The position numbers and the translations under genes were made by a program. From NCBI GenBank assembly GCA_017508485.1, contig JAFVYV010000003.1, forward strand, positions 30,522 to 94,521: a stretch of 64,000 nucleotides of DNA. The letters run 5' to 3'. Of this stretch, positions 19,072-27,328 are shown one piece after another. This stretch comes from Clostridia bacterium (GTDB lineage Bacteria; Bacillota; Clostridia; Christensenellales; Borkfalkiaceae). How positions within the stretch are numbered: position 1 is the stretch's first letter; every line of letters starts with the position of its first letter. The notes under the pieces are model-generated. The model saw only the letters and a program-made list of their open reading frames with translations, ran no database searches and was not told where the DNA came from.

Positions 19072-19476
19072 ATGAAAATTATTTACGGCTCAAAAGGTAC
19101 TGGTAAAACTAAAATTGTAATTGACGAAGCCAATGCTTTAGTTGAAAAGGCTAAAGGTCATATCGTTTTTATTACCGATACAAAGAGATATTCTTACGAC
19201 ATTAATTATAACGTTAGACTAATTAACGTTTCTGATTTTGATATTAAGTGTGAAAGTTGTTTATTAGGATTTATTAAAGGTATCGTTGCAGGTAATGCAG
19301 ATAACGAATACGTTTTCATTGACGGTATTTTAAGAATTATTGACAAGCCACTTGCTGAATTAGAAAATTTCTTTAACGCACTAGACGCGTTATCAGAAAA
19401 GTATGGTGTTAATTTTGTTCTTACTTGTAGTGCTGATTACGAAACATTACCTGATTTTGTAAAAAAACACCTATAA
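19072..19476 (+). CDS. Small P-loop protein of unknown function
   Basis: A 134-residue soluble protein with a Walker A motif at the N-terminus (GSKGTGKT, residues 6-13) and an EYVFIDGIL segment near residue 82 that can serve as Walker B. It resembles stand-alone NTPases conserved in Clostridia whose role is unknown. Start chosen by the CGGAGG site seven bases upstream. It forms its own transcription unit, ending at the hairpin before thrC. I do not assign a function. Confidence 0.7.
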   Translation: MKIIYGSKGTGKTKIVIDEANALVEKAKGHIVFITDTKRYSYDINYNVRLINVSDFDIKCESCLLGFIKGIVAGNADNEYVFIDGILRIIDKPLAELENFFNALDALSEKYGVNFVLTCSADYETLPDFVKKHL

Positions 19477-19480
19477 GTAT

Positions 19481-19509
19481 TTGCAAAAAAATAAAATATG
19501 ATGTAAAAT
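19481..19509 (+). promoter_or_regulatory. Sigma-A promoter of thrC
   Basis: TTGCAA at 19481-19486, 17-base spacer, TAAAAT at 19504-19509. The expected start (about 19516) falls inside the 5' arm of the hairpin at 19511. Confidence 0.6.
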
Positions 19510-19510
19510 A

Positions 19511-19545
19511 AAGAAGGATAATGGTTTTATCCTTCTTTTATTTAT
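19511..19545 (+). terminator. Terminator upstream of thrC
   Basis: Perfect 11-bp stem AAGAAGGATAA / TTATCCTTCTT followed by a T-rich tail. RNA from the P-loop gene forms the whole stem, while RNA from the thrC promoter would lack half of the first arm. Confidence 0.85.
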
Positions 19546-19561
19546 TTTTAGGAGTTTAGTT

Positions 19562-21040
19562 ATGAATTTTATTAGTACAAGAGGTGGCAATTCCGTTGAT
19601 TCTGCCGCAAAAGCAATTGCACAAGGTTTAGCAGATGACGGTGGTTTATTTGTTCCTGAAAGATTTCCTGATTTAAGCAAAAAATTAAAAGATATGCTTG
19701 AAATGGACTATCCAGAAAGAGCGGCATTAGTTTTATCAAGTTTTTTAGAAGAATACGATAAAGAAGGTTTGCTTGAAGCGTGTAGAAAGGCTTACGGCAA
19801 GTTTGAAGAAGAAGATGCTGCGCCACTTATTAAAATTGATGATAAATTTTATATTTTAGAGTTATTCCACGGTCCAACTCTTGCATTTAAGGATATTGCT
19901 TTAACAATTTTACCTTATTTACTTAGAGAAGGCGCTAATAAAGCAGGTATAAAGGAAGAAATTTTAATTTTAGTTGCAACTAGTGGTGATACTGGTAAGG
20001 CAGCGTTAGAAGGTTTTAAGGACCAAGAAGGTATTAAAATTACAGTTTTCTATCCTGATGAAGGCGTTAGCGATATGCAAAAACTTCAAATGTCAACGCA
20101 AGAAGGTAATAACGTTAACGTTGTTGCAGTTAAAGGTAATTTTGACGACTGTCAAACTGCAGTTAAAAACATTTTTACTAACAAAGAATATATTAAAAAG
20201 TTAAAGGAAGAAAACGTTATTTTATCTTCAGCAAACTCAATTAACTTTGGTAGATTATCTCCACAAATTGCATATTACTTCTCTGCTTACTGTGATTTAG
20301 TTAACGGTGAAGAAATTGAATTTGGCGACGTTGTTGACTTTGTTGTTCCAACTGGTAACTTTGGTAATATTTTAGCAGGTTATTATGCAAAACAAATGGG
20401 CTTACCTGTTGGTAAACTTGTTTGCGCATCTAACGATAACAAAATTTTAACCGATTTCTTTACGACTGGTAGTTATGACGTTAATAGAGAATTCTTTAAG
20501 ACAATTTCTCCATCAATGGATATTTTAATTTCTTCTAACTTAGAACGTCTAATTTTTGAATTTTCTGGTAGAAATGCTGAACTTACTAAAAAGAGAATGG
20601 AAGAACTTAAAAAAGATGGTGTTTATACAATTTCTGAAGAAGAAAAGGCTGAAATTGAAAAAGAATTTTATGCAGACTTCACTTCAGAAGATGCATCAAG
20701 AAATACTATTAAAAACTTCTTTGAAGATTATGATTACGCATTAGATACTCACACGGCAGTTGCAGTTGAAGTTTCTTACGGATATCAATCAACGGTTGAA
20801 ACGGATAACGCTTTAGTTATTGTATCAACGGCAAGTCCTTATAAGTTTGCTGCAGACGTGCTTAAATCTTTAACGGGTAAAGAAGAATTAGACCCATTTA
20901 AGGCAAGTGAAAAGTTAGAAAAGGAAACGGCAATGCCTATTCCTGACAAGATAAAGGAACTTAAGAATAAGCCTATAAGATTTACAAAAGTATTAAAGAG
21001 TGAAGAACTTTTTGAAGAAGTACTTAATTTTGTAAAATAA
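19562..21040 (+). CDS. thrC: Threonine synthase
   Basis: A 492-residue PLP enzyme that makes threonine from O-phosphohomoserine. N-terminus ISTRGG and LADDGGLFVPE are typical of the long ThrC class; the PLP lysine is in TLAFKDIA, and the phosphate-binding loop is TSGDTGKAAL. The length matches the class with an N-terminal helical extension. Ribosome binding site TTAGGAGTT. No other threonine genes are adjacent. Confidence 0.96.
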   Translation: MNFISTRGGNSVDSAAKAIAQGLADDGGLFVPERFPDLSKKLKDMLEMDYPERAALVLSSFLEEYDKEGLLEACRKAYGKFEEEDAAPLIKIDDKFYILELFHGPTLAFKDIALTILPYLLREGANKAGIKEEILILVATSGDTGKAALEGFKDQEGIKITVFYPDEGVSDMQKLQMSTQEGNNVNVVAVKGNFDDCQTAVKNIFTNKEYIKKLKEENVILSSANSINFGRLSPQIAYYFSAYCDLVNGEEIEFGDVVDFVVPTGNFGNILAGYYAKQMGLPVGKLVCASNDNKILTDFFTTGSYDVNREFFKTISPSMDILISSNLERLIFEFSGRNAELTKKRMEELKKDGVYTISEEEKAEIEKEFYADFTSEDASRNTIKNFFEDYDYALDTHTAVAVEVSYGYQSTVETDNALVIVSTASPYKFAADVLKSLTGKEELDPFKASEKLEKETAMPIPDKIKELKNKPIRFTKVLKSEELFEEVLNFVK

Positions 21041-21051
21041 TGATTAAAAAC

Positions 21052-21085
21052 AAGCGATTATATTTATGTATAATTGCTTTTTTTA
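21052..21085 (+). terminator. Terminator after thrC
   Basis: AAGCGATTATA and TATAATTGCTT (one G-T pair), then a run of T. Confidence 0.8.
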
Positions 21086-21102
21086 ATATTATATGATATA
21101 CT
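21074..21102 (+). promoter_or_regulatory. Promoter of trpS nested in the thrC terminator
   Basis: TTGCTT at 21074-21079, 17 bases, TATACT at 21097-21102 with extended TG (TGATATACT). The -35 box is part of the 3' arm of the thrC terminator. Confidence 0.6.
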
Positions 21103-21135
21103 AAAAAGGTAAAAAACAAAATTTTGGAGTTTGAT

Positions 21136-22137
21136 ATGGAAGACAAAAAAATTCTATTTAGCGCCGTTCAACCAAGTGGAATATTAACAATTGGTAATTA
21201 TTTAGGCGCAATAAAAAATTGGAAAAATTTACAAAATGACTATAATTCAATCTTTTCAGGGGCAGACCTTCATACTTTAACGGTTAAACAAGACCCACAA
21301 ACTTTAAGAGCGAACAGTTATCAATTAGCTGCTCTATTTTTAGCGTGTGGTTTAGACCCTGAAAAGTCAATAATCTTTATGCAATCACACGTTCCTGCAC
21401 ACGCAGAACTTGCTTGGGTGTTAAACACTATTACTTATCCGGGTGAACTTTCAAGAATGACGCAATTTAAGGATAAAAGCCAAAAACATCAAGAAAATAT
21501 CAATATGGGCTTAATGGACTATCCAGTACTTATGGCTGCCGATATTTTATTATACAATACTGAACTTGTACCTATTGGCGCAGACCAAAAACAACATTTA
21601 GAACTTGCAAGAGATTTAGCAATAAGATTTAACGGTAGATTTGGTGAACTTTTCAAAGTTCCTGAACCTTATTTTGGTAAAACTGCTACAAGAGTTATGA
21701 GTTTACAAGAACCAACTAAAAAAATGAGTAAATCTGATGCTAACTTAAACGCATTTATCTCAATGGATGACGATAAAGACACTATTATTAGAAAGTTTAA
21801 GCGTGCCGTTACTGATAGCGATAACAGAATTATCTTTAGTGAAGACAAGCCTGGTATTAGCAACTTATTGACAATTTATTCAGCATTTAGGGGTATTTCT
21901 ATTAAAGAAGCCGAACAAGAATTTGAAGGAAAGGGTTACGGTGACTTTAAGATTAAGGTTGGTGAAGCCGTTGCCGACGTTATTGACCCTATTAGACAAG
22001 AAAAGAACAAGATTTTAAGCGATAAAGCATATATTGACGCAGTATTAAAAGACGGCGCAGAAAGAGCAAGTAGAATTGCTTATAAAGTTTTATCAAAAGT
22101 TTATAAAAAGGTTGGTTTATTACCAAGAAGTAGGTAA
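21136..22137 (+). CDS. trpS: Tryptophanyl-tRNA synthetase
   Basis: A 333-residue class I synthetase that charges tRNA-Trp. The HIGH-type motif is in PSGILTIGNYLGA, and the KMSKS motif is intact (KKMSKSD). I start at the ATG at 21136, preceded by TTGGAG; the upstream TTG at 21124 lies in that site. No T-box or tryptophan leader is visible in the short upstream region. Confidence 0.97.
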   Translation: MEDKKILFSAVQPSGILTIGNYLGAIKNWKNLQNDYNSIFSGADLHTLTVKQDPQTLRANSYQLAALFLACGLDPEKSIIFMQSHVPAHAELAWVLNTITYPGELSRMTQFKDKSQKHQENINMGLMDYPVLMAADILLYNTELVPIGADQKQHLELARDLAIRFNGRFGELFKVPEPYFGKTATRVMSLQEPTKKMSKSDANLNAFISMDDDKDTIIRKFKRAVTDSDNRIIFSEDKPGISNLLTIYSAFRGISIKEAEQEFEGKGYGDFKIKVGEAVADVIDPIRQEKNKILSDKAYIDAVLKDGAERASRIAYKVLSKVYKKVGLLPRSR

Positions 22138-22145
22138 AAAAATAG

Positions 22146-23006
22146 ATGTTTGGTTACGTAACGACTGACAATCCTAACTTATATATAAAAGATTTAGGTT
22201 TATATAAAGCGCTTTACTGTGGTTTATGTAAAAGTATAGGGGCAACTTGTGGTCAAATGGCAAGGCTTACCTTAACTTACGACCTTACTTTTTTATCAGC
22301 AATTCTTCACAATATGCTAAACGTTGACGTTGAAATAAAAAAAGAGCATTGTGTAATTCACCCTTTTAAAAAACAAGGCTGTACTAAAAGGGACGATTTA
22401 ACTGATAGAATTGCAAAATTAAACGTAATTTTAGCCTATTATAAACTTTTAGACGATAAAATTGACAAAGGTAAAAGTAGTATTGCTTTCTTCAAAAAAG
22501 CCTATAAAAAGGCAAAAAAAGGGGAAGAAACTTTAGATATTATCGTAAAAGAGCAATATGATGCCTTAAGAAAGTGCGAAAAGGAAAAGTGTGAAAGTAT
22601 TGATATTTCTGCAGATGCTTTTGGTATAATGCTTAAAAGGATTTTTAGGGAATTCTTAAAAGAATTATCTACTGAAGATAGCGATAATTTTGCATATTTT
22701 TTAGGTAAATGGATATATTTAATTGATGCGTTAGATGATTTTGATGATGACGTTAAGAAAAATCAATATAACCCTTTTTGCTTAACTTATAAAGATATAA
22801 AAACTAAAAAACAACTCATTGAAGAAAAAAAGGACGACGTCTTTTTTGTTTTCAAGGATATTTCAAGTAGTTTAATTTATTATTATGATAAATTAAATAT
22901 GAATTTTAATAAAGATTTAACGGATAATATTATTAAACGTGGAATTGATATTAAGACCAAAGATATAATGGAAGGTAAAAAATGCAAGAAAACTATAAAA
23001 TTTTAG
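22146..23006 (+). CDS. DUF5685-family protein
   Basis: A 286-residue, mostly helical protein with an N-terminal FGYVTTDNPNLYIKDLGLYK and LYCGLCKSIG segment with paired cysteines (C-x2-C), as in the DUF5685 family. Later parts are charged, with LDDFDDDVKKNQYNP near residue 200, resembling the Asp-rich helices of isoprenoid-binding folds. The function is unknown. It is directly followed, with overlap, by a J-domain-like gene; this pairing recurs in Clostridia and suggests a joint role. No Shine-Dalgarno is visible, so it may be translated by coupling to trpS. Confidence 0.7.
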   Translation: MFGYVTTDNPNLYIKDLGLYKALYCGLCKSIGATCGQMARLTLTYDLTFLSAILHNMLNVDVEIKKEHCVIHPFKKQGCTKRDDLTDRIAKLNVILAYYKLLDDKIDKGKSSIAFFKKAYKKAKKGEETLDIIVKEQYDALRKCEKEKCESIDISADAFGIMLKRIFREFLKELSTEDSDNFAYFLGKWIYLIDALDDFDDDVKKNQYNPFCLTYKDIKTKKQLIEEKKDDVFFVFKDISSSLIYYYDKLNMNFNKDLTDNIIKRGIDIKTKDIMEGKKCKKTIKF

Positions 23007-23590
23007 GTTTAGATGAAACTGCTACTCTTGATGAAATTAACGATAGATATAAAATGTTAAAAGAACGTTACCAAAGAGAGCGTTTTTATGAAGGCGAAAT
23101 TGGCAATGATGCCGCTAAAAACCTTACTAAACTTGAAACTGCTTATAAAGAAATAATTGATAGTAGAGAACGCACACAATTTTTTGAAGATAAAAAGGTA
23201 GAAAATTTTGATGACGTTAAAAAGGCAATTGAAAAGGGTGATTTAAGTTTTGCACAATCTAAACTTGACGATATTACCGATAGGTCTGCAGAATGGCACT
23301 ATTTACAAGCGGTTATTTTTTATAAAAAGAACTGGAATAACGAAAGTAAAAAACAATTAGAAATTGCCATCAAAATGGACCCGCTAAACAAAAAGTACTC
23401 AGATGCGTTTACTAAATTAAACGATAAAATTTACGGAGATTCTAAAAACACTCATAAGACGGAAAGTACAAGACAGGCGCATCAAGAACCTAATATGGAC
23501 AGCAAACAACAAATGGGTGGAGATGGTTGTGCAACTTGCCTTAACTGTGCATCTGCATATTGTTGTATGAGAACTTGTTGCAATTGCTAA
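22982..23590 (+). CDS. J-domain-like protein with Cys-rich C-terminus, HPD motif missing
   Basis: A 202-residue protein. Residues 1-70 resemble a DnaJ J-domain (NYKILGLDETATLDEINDRYK, then a third helix ending in R-x-FF), but the HPD tripeptide that stimulates DnaK ATPase is absent: the loop reads RYQRERFYEGE. Residues 75-135 look like one or two TPR helices, and the end has a hydrophilic linker and a cysteine cluster (CATCLNCASAYCCMRTCCNC, nine Cys in 20 residues), perhaps a metal site or an acylated anchor. It overlaps the DUF5685 gene by 25 bases. Without HPD it probably does not act as a classical DnaK co-chaperone. Confidence 0.7.
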   Translation: MQENYKILGLDETATLDEINDRYKMLKERYQRERFYEGEIGNDAAKNLTKLETAYKEIIDSRERTQFFEDKKVENFDDVKKAIEKGDLSFAQSKLDDITDRSAEWHYLQAVIFYKKNWNNESKKQLEIAIKMDPLNKKYSDAFTKLNDKIYGDSKNTHKTESTRQAHQEPNMDSKQQMGGDGCATCLNCASAYCCMRTCCNC

Positions 23591-23591
23591 T

Positions 23592-24128
23592 ATGAAATTA
23601 ACTAGTAGAATTATTGCCCTTTCAGGCATTTCCGCCGCTTTTTCAGCGATATTTTTAATACTTGGCGCATTTATTGAAGTAGTTGATATACCTTGCGCTA
23701 TTGTTGCTTCCCTTTTTGTAGTATTACCACTATACTATAAATCTTACTGGGGAAGCATTTTGGCTTTTTTAGTAGGCGGTGGTATTGCTCTTATAATAAA
23801 CCCTAATTTTATCTCCCTTGTATATCCATTCTATTTTGGCTTTTTTGGTATTTTTGCAATAGTTAAATGGAGAATGCTACAAAAGGAGTTTAATAGGATT
23901 TGGGGCTTTATAATCGGCTTAATTTGGTTTATGCTTGTTATGGGGGGAATATATTACTACTATTTTGTATTTTTAGGTCAGTTAGAAAGTGAAAGCCTTG
24001 GAATAATTTCTGAATATTTCGTATATATTTGGCTGGGCGTAGGATTGATTTTTTATCTAATTTATGATAAACTTATAGTGAAATTATTTTTATTAATAAT
24101 TAACACCTTAAGAAGGATTATAAAATAG
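23592..24128 (+). CDS. Membrane protein of unknown function
   Basis: A 178-residue integral membrane protein with about five to six helices. The opening TSRIIALSGISAAFSAIFLILGAF resembles the first helix of ECF-transporter S components or DUF2232-like proteins, but no family is certain. It starts two bases after the J-like gene and ends two bases before rlmD, so it belongs to the same operon. Confidence 0.6.
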   Translation: MKLTSRIIALSGISAAFSAIFLILGAFIEVVDIPCAIVASLFVVLPLYYKSYWGSILAFLVGGGIALIINPNFISLVYPFYFGFFGIFAIVKWRMLQKEFNRIWGFIIGLIWFMLVMGGIYYYYFVFLGQLESESLGIISEYFVYIWLGVGLIFYLIYDKLIVKLFLLIINTLRRIIK

Positions 24129-24130
24129 TT

Positions 24131-25534
24131 ATGCTACAAAAAAATCAAGTACATATTGATAAAATTTTAGCTTTAGGAATAAATGGTGAAGGAATCGTTA
24201 AAAAAGACGGTTTTGTTATCTTTATTCCTTTTTGTCTTTTAAATGAAGAAGTTGAGTATAAAATATTAAAAGTTTCAAAAAAAGTAGCATACGGAAAGTT
24301 GATTAGAGTTATAACTCCTTCAGAAAATAGGGTAGAACCTAAGTGTGAAGTTTTTACTAAATGTGGTGGTTGTCAATTACAACACTTAAAATATGAAAGC
24401 CAACTTGAGTTAAAAAGAGATACCGTTAAAGATTCTTTAAAAAAGATTGCATTTTTAGACCTTGAAGTTCCTATTGCAAACAAAAGTGAATACGAGTATG
24501 CTTATAGAAACAAATTGCAACTACCTATTGCTGAAGTTGACGGCGAAACAAAACTTGGCTTTTTTGCAAACAATTCTCATAGAATAATTCCAATCAAAAA
24601 CTGCCCAATTCATCCCGACTGGAGCAGTAAAATTATAGAAGTTTTTTACAATTTTATTGAAAACAAGGGCTTAAAAGGTTATAATGAAGAAAAGGGTACG
24701 GGACTACTTCGCCATTTGGTTGTTAGAAGTGTTAACGGCAAACTAATTATAACTTTGGTGTTAACAAAAAACGCACTTTCTTGCAAAAACGACTTAATTA
24801 AGGCGCTTAAAGAAAATTTTGATGATTTTACCCTTTATTTTAATATAAATTCTAAAAAAACCAACGCAATTTTAGGCGATGAGTATATACTTGTTTACGG
24901 CAACGGCTATTATGAGTATGAAGTTTTAGGAATAAAAGCAAAAATAGACGCAAGAAGTTTTATGCAAGTAAACGACTACGTTTATCCTAAACTTTATAAA
25001 AAAGCCCTTTCTTTAATAGGCGATGATGAAAATATTACCGTTATTGATGCTTATAGTGGCGCAGGGTTTATGACAAGTTTATTTGCTAAAAAGTATGAAA
25101 AAGCAATCGGTATTGAAGTTATTAAAGAAGCCGTTGATTGTGCAGACGCTTTGGCAAAACAAAACGGTTTAGAAGACAAAATGGAAAATATTTGTGCAAA
25201 CGTAGAAGACGTTTTACCAAAAATCGTTAATAACTTAAAAAAAGCAGATAAAAAAATCGTATTAACGGTAGACCCACCTAGAAAAGGACTTGATAGATTT
25301 TCAATTCAAACCATTAAAAATTCAGGTATTGAAAAGATTGTTTACATTTCTTGTAATCCTGCAAGTTTAGCAAGAGACGTTGGGCTTTTAACGGGTACTT
25401 TAACCTATGAAAATGGAGAAATTAAAAAGGTTGAAAACCCTAATTTTGATTACAAAATTACTTATATTGAGCCTTTTGACATGTTTCCAATGACAAAGCA
25501 CGTAGAAACTATAATTTGTTTAGAAAAGGTTTAG
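24131..25534 (+). CDS. rlmD: 23S rRNA (uracil-C5)-methyltransferase, RlmD/RlmCD type
   Basis: A 467-residue RumA-type enzyme that makes m5U in 23S rRNA. Parts in order: N-terminal TRAM domain, iron-sulfur cysteines in CEVFTKCGGCQ, a central RNA-binding domain, then the methyltransferase with VIDAYSGAGFMTSLFA, VDPPRKGLD and the catalytic cysteine in YISCNPASLARD. TrmA does not carry the cluster, so it is the RlmD/RlmCD group. No ribosome binding site at the correct distance is seen, and TATAAA lies six bases before the ATG, so leaderless initiation is possible. Confidence 0.92.
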   Translation: MLQKNQVHIDKILALGINGEGIVKKDGFVIFIPFCLLNEEVEYKILKVSKKVAYGKLIRVITPSENRVEPKCEVFTKCGGCQLQHLKYESQLELKRDTVKDSLKKIAFLDLEVPIANKSEYEYAYRNKLQLPIAEVDGETKLGFFANNSHRIIPIKNCPIHPDWSSKIIEVFYNFIENKGLKGYNEEKGTGLLRHLVVRSVNGKLIITLVLTKNALSCKNDLIKALKENFDDFTLYFNINSKKTNAILGDEYILVYGNGYYEYEVLGIKAKIDARSFMQVNDYVYPKLYKKALSLIGDDENITVIDAYSGAGFMTSLFAKKYEKAIGIEVIKEAVDCADALAKQNGLEDKMENICANVEDVLPKIVNNLKKADKKIVLTVDPPRKGLDRFSIQTIKNSGIEKIVYISCNPASLARDVGLLTGTLTYENGEIKKVENPNFDYKITYIEPFDMFPMTKHVETIICLEKV

Positions 25535-25536
25535 TT

Positions 25537-25809
25537 ATGGAAGAAAAATTTTTATTCGTTGGCGTTAGTCCAAAACCTTTTAAGGGCAAAAACTACTGGT
25601 ATTTAGATGAAAGTGGTTTAACAAAGCCAAACACTTTTGTTTGGACAACTATGGGAAGAAGAGATATAGAACAAATCGTTTACGTTGATTCGGTTTGCTG
25701 GTGCACAAAAGAAGATGCACCATATCCATTAGATAAAATTAAAAAAATTATTCGTCAAACCACAAAAGAAGAAGCAAAACAAGCCGATGATAGCTGGTTT
25801 TATTTATAA
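25537..25809 (+). CDS. Conserved small hypothetical protein
   Basis: A 90-residue soluble protein without a family I recognize. It contains a GKNYWYLDESG segment and the Cys-x-Cys pair CWC near residue 55. The ATG at 25537 is preferred over the in-frame TTG at 25516, which lies within rlmD. It sits two bases after rlmD and before a GtrA gene with 14 bases between. Function unknown. Confidence 0.55.
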   Translation: MEEKFLFVGVSPKPFKGKNYWYLDESGLTKPNTFVWTTMGRRDIEQIVYVDSVCWCTKEDAPYPLDKIKKIIRQTTKEEAKQADDSWFYL

Positions 25810-25823
25810 AAACGGGGAAAGTT

Positions 25824-26264
25824 ATGGAAAAAACACAAAAATTAAAGGAATTTTTTAGAGCGCTTAAGTTTTTAGCATTTTCAATAAGTGCTGGTGTTAT
25901 TCAATTTGGAACAATGGCACTTTTTTATGAAGTTTTCAAGTGGGAATGGTGGCTATCTTACATTATAAGTTTGTTGCTATCAGTACTTTGGAACTTTACA
26001 ATTAACCGTAAGTTTACCTTTAAGTCGGCAAATAACGTTAAAATTGCAATGTTACTCGTTCTTGCATTTTACGCAGTATTTGCACCTGCATCACTATTTC
26101 TTGGCGACTGGATTGAAAGTTTAGGTGTTGACGGGCTTATTGTTGAAGCGGGAATTATGGTTTTAAACTTTGTGCTTGAGTTCTTGTATACAAGATTTGT
26201 CGTATATCGTAATTCTTGCGATACGGCAGTAAACAAAAAAGAAGAAAAGAAAGGGGAAAATTAA
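25824..26264 (+). CDS. GtrA-family membrane protein
   Basis: A 146-residue protein with four membrane helices, matching GtrA-like flippase-type proteins that move undecaprenyl-linked sugars: the FLAFSISAGVIQFGTMALFY start, WNFTINRKFTFKS in the loop and LEFLYTRFVVY at the end. The tail is charged. No glycosyltransferase partner is adjacent, so its substrate is open. Ribosome binding site GGGGAAAG. Confidence 0.82.
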   Translation: MEKTQKLKEFFRALKFLAFSISAGVIQFGTMALFYEVFKWEWWLSYIISLLLSVLWNFTINRKFTFKSANNVKIAMLLVLAFYAVFAPASLFLGDWIESLGVDGLIVEAGIMVLNFVLEFLYTRFVVYRNSCDTAVNKKEEKKGEN

Positions 26265-26265
26265 G

Positions 26266-26879
26266 ATGAAAGTTATATTAGTAAACGGCAGTCTTCACGA
26301 AAAAGGTACTACTGGAACTGCTTTAGAAGTTATTTCAAAAAGATTAAACGATAACGATATTGAAACGGAAATTTTTAATATCGGTGGTGCGCCTATCAAA
26401 GATTGTATGGCTTGTGGCGCTTGTAAAAAGTTAGAAGGCCGTTGTATTAACGACGATATAGTTAATCGTTTTTTAGAAAAGGCAGAAAGTGCAGATGGTT
26501 TTGTGTTTGGAACACCAGTTTATTACTCACATCCATCAGGTCGTATATTAGATTTTATGGACAGAGTTTTCTATGCAGGTGGCAAAGTGTTAAAGTTTAA
26601 GCCTGTTTATTCAGTTGCCGCAGCAAGAAGAACTGGTTCAGTTGAATCAGTTGACGTATTAAACAAGCATTTTTCAATTACGCAAATGCCTATAGTAACT
26701 TCTACCTACTGGGGCGAAATTCACGGTTCTAAAGGGGAAGATATCTCTTTTGATGAAGAAGGCATGGAAACGGCGCAGACAATCTTGCTTGGCTTATAAA
26801 GTCAATTGACGTTGCTAAAAAGAATGGCGTAGAACTTCCTAATACTGCAAAAACGAAGAGAACTAACTTTGTTAGATAA
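26266..26879 (+). pseudogene. NADPH-dependent FMN reductase/flavodoxin-fold protein, frame disrupted near the 3' end
   Basis: A flavodoxin-fold reductase: FMN loop NGSLHEKGTT, the CMACGACK cysteine motif and the GTPVYYSHPSG segment. The open frame stops at 26799 with LLGL, but the next frame continues the family's C-terminus (NLAWLIKSIDVAKKNG ... TKRTNFVR) and stops at 26877-26879, overlapping the next ATG by one base as expected for intact operon genes. The break is near 26778-26782. Compared with the family pattern (TLGRNxAWL) about ten bases seem to be missing; a one-base loss would also restore the frame. Could be a real mutation or a read error. Confidence 0.8.
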
Positions 26880-27319
26880 TGAAAGATTATAAATTAAACA
26901 TAGAATTAGTACCAGATAGTTGTTGGTATTCTAATTTAAGAAGTTTGCTAAAGCCTAGCATGTGGGATATGCTACGCAAAAAAGCATACAAAAACGCAGA
27001 TGGCCGTTGCCAAATTTGTGGGCGAAAGGTAAACCGTTTGGAAGCGCACGAAAGATGGACTTATGATGAAGAAACTGCTACGCAATCGCTAAAAGAAATC
27101 GTAGCCGTTTGCCATAACTGCCATAGCGTTATACATATTGGCAGAACTCAACTTTTAGGCAAAGGCGAAGAAGCCGAAAAGTGGTTTATGAAGGTAAACG
27201 ACTGCTCTTATGCAGAGTTTATTTCTGCTTTAGGCGAAGCAAACAAATTACATCAACAAAGAAACAAAATTTCTGAGTGGAAACTTGATTTAACTTATTT
27301 AGAAGAATTTTTAAAATAA
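26879..27319 (+). CDS. HNH-type zinc-binding protein
   Basis: A 146-residue protein with an HNH-like core: CQIC near residue 43, LEAHERW near 52, then VAVCHNCHSVIHIG near 80. Two CxxC pairs would bind a structural zinc and the histidines could form a nuclease site, but the second catalytic residues are not clear. Unlike phage HNH nucleases it lies among chromosomal genes, upstream of the SbcD-like gene. DNA cleavage is possible, not shown. Confidence 0.65.
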   Translation: MKDYKLNIELVPDSCWYSNLRSLLKPSMWDMLRKKAYKNADGRCQICGRKVNRLEAHERWTYDEETATQSLKEIVAVCHNCHSVIHIGRTQLLGKGEEAEKWFMKVNDCSYAEFISALGEANKLHQQRNKISEWKLDLTYLEEFLK

Positions 27320-27328
27320 AAGGTTTAT

